Assembly (NCBI RefSeq): GCF_002899455.1
Contig: NZ_PPFB01000001.1
Coordinates: 6,766,501-6,830,500, forward strand
Length of the DNA stretch: 64,000 nucleotides
Direction: 5' to 3'
From: Streptomyces sp. DH-12
GTDB taxonomy: Bacteria; Actinomycetota; Actinomycetes; Streptomycetales; Streptomycetaceae
Of this stretch, positions 60,335-64,000 are shown one piece after another (within the stretch, counting starts at the first letter, position 1; every line of letters begins with the position of its first letter). Position numbers and translations under genes: made by a program. The notes under the pieces are model-generated. The model did no database searches. It was not told where the DNA came from and saw only the letters and a list, made by a program, of their open reading frames with translations.

Positions 60335-62236
60335 TCAGCGGAAGACGTCGTCCTCGTCCCACACCGACGTGTCGGCCGGCGCCGGGGTGCGCGCCGGACG
60401 CGTGCGGGACTGGTACATCGCGTCGATCTCCAGCGCGTACCGGCGCACGATCTCGTCCCGCCGCAGTTTCATCGACGGCGTCAGCAGGCCGTTGGACACG
60501 TCGAACGGCTCCGGCAGCACGCGGAACACGCGGATCGACTCCGAGCGGGACACGCTGCTGTTGGCCGCGGCGACCGCCCGCCCGATCTCGTCCCGCAGGG
60601 CGTTCTCCTCGCGCGCCTCGCGGGCCGGGGCGTCGCCGGGCAGCGACAGCGCCGCCCGCCAGTCCGCCAGGAAGTCCGGGTCCAGGGTGATCAGGGCGCC
60701 CACGCACGGCCGGTTGTCGCCCACCACCACCGCCTGGTGCACCAGCGGATGCATCCGCAGCCGTTGCTCCAGGGCGGCCGGGGCCACGCTCTTGCCGCTG
60801 CTGGTGACGATGATGTCCTTCTTCCGGCCGGTGAACGTGAGGTAGCCCTCGCCGTCCAGCCGGCCCAGGTCGCCGGTGGCCAGCCAGCCGTCCCGCAGGA
60901 CCGCGCGGGTGGCGGCCGGGTCGCCCATGTACCCCTGGAACACCGACGGCCCGCGCACCAGGATCTCCCCGTCCTCGGCCACCTTGATCGCGGTGCCCGG
61001 CAGCGGCTGCCCGACGGTACCCGACTTCTCCCGGCCGTACGGCTGCATGGTCACGCCGCCGCTGGTCTCGGTGAGGCCGTACCCGTCGTGCACGTAGATG
61101 CCGATGCCCTCGTAGAAGAGGGACAGGTCGCGGGCGAGCGGCGAGCCGCCGGACGTGGCCCGCAGCACCCGGCCGCCGAGGGTCGCCCGCAGTCTGCGGT
61201 AGACGGTCCGCTCGTACAGGGCGTGCTGCATCCGCAGGTCGAGCCCGGGGCCGGAGCCGCGTCCGAGCCGCTGCCGCTCCGTCGCCGCCGCGAAGTCCCG
61301 CGCGGTGGCGGCGGCCCGCTCGAACAGCGCGCCGCGCCCCGACTGCTGCGAGGCGCGCAGGAAGTTCTTGTAGATCTTCTCCAGCAGGGACGGCACCGCG
61401 TACAGATAGGTGGGCCGGAAGGTGCGCATCGCCGTGGACAGCGCCTCCGCGCCGAGGTCCGGCTCGTGTCCCATCAGCAGGCCGCCGCGGACGCACAGGC
61501 TCTGGATCATCAGTCCGTAGACGTGCGAGAACGGCAGGAACGCCAGCACGGACCCCTGCTCGCCGGGCGGCGCCGCGACATGGCCCCAGCCCGCCAGCAG
61601 CGTGTCGCAGACGAACGCCAGCCCGCGGTGGCTGAGGGCGCAGCCCATGGCGTGCCCCGAGGTGCCGGAGGTGTACGCCACCACGGCCGTGGAGTCCGGC
61701 ATCACGATCCGCCGCATCGAGTCGACCGTGGCCGCCGGGATCGCCTCGCCGCGGGCGACCAGCTGGTCCAGCGCTCCCGCGTCGAGCTGCCACACGTGCC
61801 GCAGGCGGGGCAGCTGGGCGCACACCGAGCCCACGGTCATCACGCTCTGCTCGTCCTCGACCAGCACCGCCACACAGCCGGAGTCACGCAGGATCCACTC
61901 GACCTGTTCCCGCGAGGAGGTCGGGTAGACCGGCACGACCTCGGCGCCCACCGTCCACAGGGCGTGGCACAGGACGGTCCACTCGTAGCGGGTGCGCGCC
62001 ATGATCGCGACGCGGGCGCCGGGCGAGACGCCGGACGTGATCAGGCCCTTGGCCAGATCGACCACCTCGTCGCGGAACTCGGCGGCGGTCACCTCCTCCC
62101 AGGTGGCGGAGGCCGGGCCGGTGCGGCGGGCGAGCACCGGCATGGCCGGGCTCTCGGCCGCCCTCGCGAACAGGCTGTCGGCGAGGCCGCCGGTCAGGGG
62201 CGGGGCGGACGGGGGAGCGAGAGCGAGGTCGCGCAT
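60335..62236 (-). CDS. Long-chain fatty acyl-CoA/AMP ligase-like protein with altered A3 motif
   Basis: 633 residues from ATG 62234-62236, GAGGAG upstream. ANL superfamily: VVAYTSGTSGHAMGCALSH at the A3 position (the usual TSGTTGxPKG has lost Pro-Lys), FSHVYGLMIQSLCVRGG, TYLYAVPSLLEKIYKNFLR, YGLTETSGGVTMQPYG (A5), GWLATGDLGRLDGEGYLTFTGRKKDIIVTSSGKSVAP (A7-A8) and the catalytic Lys in LLTPSMKLRRDEI (A10). The group adenylates long-chain fatty acids (FadD15-like). The A3 change may alter ATP binding. A C-terminal tail of ~25 residues is disordered. Confidence 0.85.
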   Translation of the reverse strand: MRDLALAPPSAPPLTGGLADSLFARAAESPAMPVLARRTGPASATWEEVTAAEFRDEVVDLAKGLITSGVSPGARVAIMARTRYEWTVLCHALWTVGAEVVPVYPTSSREQVEWILRDSGCVAVLVEDEQSVMTVGSVCAQLPRLRHVWQLDAGALDQLVARGEAIPAATVDSMRRIVMPDSTAVVAYTSGTSGHAMGCALSHRGLAFVCDTLLAGWGHVAAPPGEQGSVLAFLPFSHVYGLMIQSLCVRGGLLMGHEPDLGAEALSTAMRTFRPTYLYAVPSLLEKIYKNFLRASQQSGRGALFERAAATARDFAAATERQRLGRGSGPGLDLRMQHALYERTVYRRLRATLGGRVLRATSGGSPLARDLSLFYEGIGIYVHDGYGLTETSGGVTMQPYGREKSGTVGQPLPGTAIKVAEDGEILVRGPSVFQGYMGDPAATRAVLRDGWLATGDLGRLDGEGYLTFTGRKKDIIVTSSGKSVAPAALEQRLRMHPLVHQAVVVGDNRPCVGALITLDPDFLADWRAALSLPGDAPAREAREENALRDEIGRAVAAANSSVSRSESIRVFRVLPEPFDVSNGLLTPSMKLRRDEIVRRYALEIDAMYQSRTRPARTPAPADTSVWDEDDVFR

Positions 62237-62363
62237 GCACTGCTCCTCACGGGAACGGGGGTGGCGGTGCATGAATGTAGTCCAGCGGGCCGGGCCCCGG
62301 GCCGGGATCAGGTCAAGTGTGTCCGCACTGATGATCCGGCCGCTTTCGGGGGACCCGGTCCCC

Positions 62364-62597
62364 ATGACCTACGTCAATCCCGATCCCGATCCGGAACGCA
62401 CCACCGGCCTCGAAGCGGGTGGCGGCGTCCCACCGGGCGAAACCCCGCCCGCGGAGAGCAGCATGCCCGAGGCGGGCCCCTACGAGACCCACAACCCCAC
62501 CAAGGGCTGGGCCAAGGGCCCCCTGACCGCGATCCTCGTCGTGTCCGCCTTCATCGCGGCGTTCTTCCTGGTCTACGCGATCATCCTGCTCATCTGA
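62364..62597 (+). CDS. DUF6480-family small membrane protein
   Basis: 77 residues from ATG 62364. N-terminus TYVNPDPDPERTTGLEAGGGVPPGETPPAESSMPEAGPYETHNPTKGWAKGP followed by one transmembrane helix at the C-terminus (LTAILVVSAFIAAFFLVYAIILL). Matches the Streptomyces DUF6480 family of unknown function in its repeated PDPDPERT opening and THNPTKGW motif. Head-to-head with the acyl ligase. Confidence 0.85.
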   Translation: MTYVNPDPDPERTTGLEAGGGVPPGETPPAESSMPEAGPYETHNPTKGWAKGPLTAILVVSAFIAAFFLVYAIILLI

Positions 62598-62618
62598 CCG
62601 GCCCGGCCCGCCGCCACG

Positions 62619-62644
62619 GCCGCCGGCACCCGGGTGCCGGCGGC
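62619..62644 (+). terminator. Perfect 26-bp palindrome after DUF6480 gene
   Basis: GCCGCCGGCACCC directly followed by its complement GGGTGCCGGCGGC, 21 bases after the stop codon. Strong hairpin without U-run, typical of Streptomyces terminators. Confidence 0.65.
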
Positions 62645-62810
62645 GGGGGCCCGCGCGGCGCCGCCCTGCCGGCCGGGGGGAGCCGCACGACCGCCTCGTC
62701 CCCGTCCGGGCCGCCGCTGGGCCACGCCTCGGTGAGGACGTACGGGAGGCCGCCGACGCGGCGGCGTACGCGCGCGGACGCGGAGGGCGCCCGCAGCCCG
62801 CCCCTGCGGG

Positions 62811-63899
62811 TTACGCCTGTGTGTGGCGGACGCACTCCGTGACCACGTCGCGCAGGCTCTCCGTGCGCTCCAGGAGGTCGCGCTGGATCATGGCGCCGTT
62901 GCCGTCGCGCAGGAGGCGTGCGCAGCCCTCGCGGGCGCGGTCCAGGTCGCCGTGGTCGGCGAGGGCGTCCGCGGTGTGGTCGAGGAGGGCGCGGACGACC
63001 GCCTCGGCGGGCATCCTGCGCATCGTCTCCGGGTGCAGCAGCTCGCCGGTGAGGCCGGAGCGGGCCGCCCGCCAGGCGGCCAGCCGCAGCAGGGACACCC
63101 CCGGGCCGGCCGGCTCCCGGCCGTCCCGCCACTCGCGCGCCGCCGTCTCCACCAGCGCCCGCGTCAGCGTGGCCACCAGCCCCGCCGTCTCCGCGTGCAG
63201 CGCGACGTCGGAGACGCGCACCTCCACCGTCGGGTACCGCTGGGACAGCCGGGCGTCGAAGTAGACCATGCCCTCGTCGAGGATCGCGCCGGTCGCCACC
63301 ATCTCGGCGACCCGACGGTGGTACCGCTCCGGCGACTCGAACGGCTCGGTCGGCCCCGCCGACGGCCAGCGCTGCCACACCCGGCTGCGGTAGCTCGCGT
63401 ACCCCGAGTCCTTGCCCTGCCAGAACGGCGAGTTGGCGCTCAGCGCGGTCAGCACCGCCAGCCACGGCCGCAGCCGGTCGAGGACGGCGACGCCCTCCTC
63501 GTCGGACTCCACCGACACGTGCACATGGCAGCCCATGACCAGCTGCTCGCGCGTGGCGATGCCGTACTGCTCCTCCATCCACCGGTACCGCTCGTTGACG
63601 CCGATCGCCGGGCTGACCGGCAGCGGCGACGTGGCGAGCGCGGCGACCGTGCAGCCGATCTCCTCGGCGTGGCGCGCGGCCTCCTTGCGGCAGCGGACGA
63701 TCTCCGCGTGCAGGCGCTCCATGGACGACTGCGGGTGGGTGGCGAACTCCACCATCTGCTCGTGCAGTTCCTTCTCGAAGACGTCCTGTCCGGCGTCCTC
63801 CCGCTCGGCGCGGGCGAGCACCGCCGCGGACATCGCCCGCGGTTCGCCGGTCTCCGGATCGACCAGGAGGAGTTCCTCCTCCACTCCCACGGTGCGCAC
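62811..63899 (-). CDS. YbdK-type carboxylate-amine ligase (glutamate-cysteine ligase 2 family)
   Basis: 362 residues from GTG 63897-63899. Begins VRTVGVEEELLLVDPETGEPRAMSAAVLA, then VFEKELHEQMVEFATHPQSSMERLHAEIVRCRKEA, GCHVHVSVES and YFDARLSQRYPTVEVRVSDVALHAETAGLVATLTRALVETA, all hallmarks of the GCS2/YbdK family, which ligates glutamate to amine compounds with ATP. Actinomycetes use mycothiol rather than glutathione, so the physiological substrate is uncertain. Stop is TAA at 62811-62813. The 101 bases upstream to the window end are GC-rich with no gene start visible. Confidence 0.9.
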   Translation of the reverse strand: MRTVGVEEELLLVDPETGEPRAMSAAVLARAEREDAGQDVFEKELHEQMVEFATHPQSSMERLHAEIVRCRKEAARHAEEIGCTVAALATSPLPVSPAIGVNERYRWMEEQYGIATREQLVMGCHVHVSVESDEEGVAVLDRLRPWLAVLTALSANSPFWQGKDSGYASYRSRVWQRWPSAGPTEPFESPERYHRRVAEMVATGAILDEGMVYFDARLSQRYPTVEVRVSDVALHAETAGLVATLTRALVETAAREWRDGREPAGPGVSLLRLAAWRAARSGLTGELLHPETMRRMPAEAVVRALLDHTADALADHGDLDRAREGCARLLRDGNGAMIQRDLLERTESLRDVVTECVRHTQA

Positions 63900-64000
63900 C
63901 TGATGCCCGCCCTTCTCACCTGCCGCGTCGACGCCGAGCAGCCCTCGGCCGTACGACCCGCATGCCCCGCGCGGGGCGCGGAACACCTGGTGTCGTCGGC

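Noticed and set aside
62590..62810. Minus-strand frame ending LPYVLTEAWPSGGPDGDEAVVRLPPAG...
   Set aside because: Looked briefly like a relic C-terminus, but the surrounding translation is low-complexity and the region overlaps the terminator palindrome; not supportable.

Overview
The window is high-GC actinobacterial chromosome, almost certainly Streptomyces. Third codon positions are nearly all G/C, GTG starts are common, and several families are typical of or restricted to this group: an SsgA-like sporulation protein, a WhiB-like protein, a streptophobe membrane protein, SPW-repeat and DUF5133/DUF6480-type small proteins, a PopR/ClpP3/ClpP4 locus, a tandem dre-like operator before a secreted chitinase, and one TTA (bldA) codon. 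I see no insertion sequence, phage, CRISPR array, rRNA or tRNA. Gene order is dense and looks like accessory or arm-proximal chromosome.

Layout. 0-9 kb: an acetyltransferase fragment, two small membrane stress proteins, a GH19 chitinase with tandem DasR-type operators, a secreted PI-PLC-like protein, a VOC protein, adenosine deaminase, a LysR/DUF664 pair divergent from an aldo/keto reductase. 9-15 kb: a TTA-containing small protein, a streptophobe protein, an anti-sigma ATPase, a SigB/SigF-type sigma factor, then popR convergent with clpP3-clpP4. 15-30 kb: VOC protein plus a VOC relic, RNase HI, aldo/keto reductase, DUF6328, SsgA-like, F420 oxidoreductase, serine hydrolase, a membrane pseudokinase, a serine/threonine dehydratase, AIM24, a TerD-CAP-CAP fusion, a universal stress protein, DUF4032, an MBL hydrolase and AlkB. 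30-42 kb: TetR/FAD dehydrogenase, DUF488, WhiB-like, a saccharopine-dehydrogenase-like protein with a divergent TetR, lysG/lysE, MFS exporter, a cNMP-binding protein with a structured leader, and an Orn/Lys/Arg decarboxylase. 42-44.4 kb: ATPase, a second SigB-type sigma factor and two small proteins ending at a 16-bp terminator. 44.5-48.2 kb: FUSC protein and NDH-2-like dehydrogenase.

48.3-60.2 kb is the most coherent block: a stressosome-type operon (RsbR, RsbS, RsbT, ATPase-PP2C fusion, GAF-PP2C phosphatase, all overlapping by 1-4 bp), then a BldG-like STAS protein, an ANTAR-GAF-PAS-PP2C phosphatase translationally coupled to a soluble poly-HAMP hybrid histidine kinase, a PRC-barrel protein, and another RsbW-like ATPase. 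With the two SigB-type sigma factors and two further ATPases elsewhere in the window, this looks like a large partner-switching network for stress or development. The window ends with a fatty acyl-CoA ligase-like protein, a DUF6480 membrane protein and a YbdK-type glutamate-cysteine ligase.

The observations most worth following are: a ClpP4 whose catalytic His is replaced by Gly although Ser and Asp remain; a PopR-type palindrome before clpP3; the hybrid kinase with a receiver in which the phospho-acceptor Asp is Glu; the TerD-CAP-CAP fusion; a pseudokinase with an extracellular domain; and a dispersed Streptomyces repeat sitting in frame inside a DUF4032 gene.
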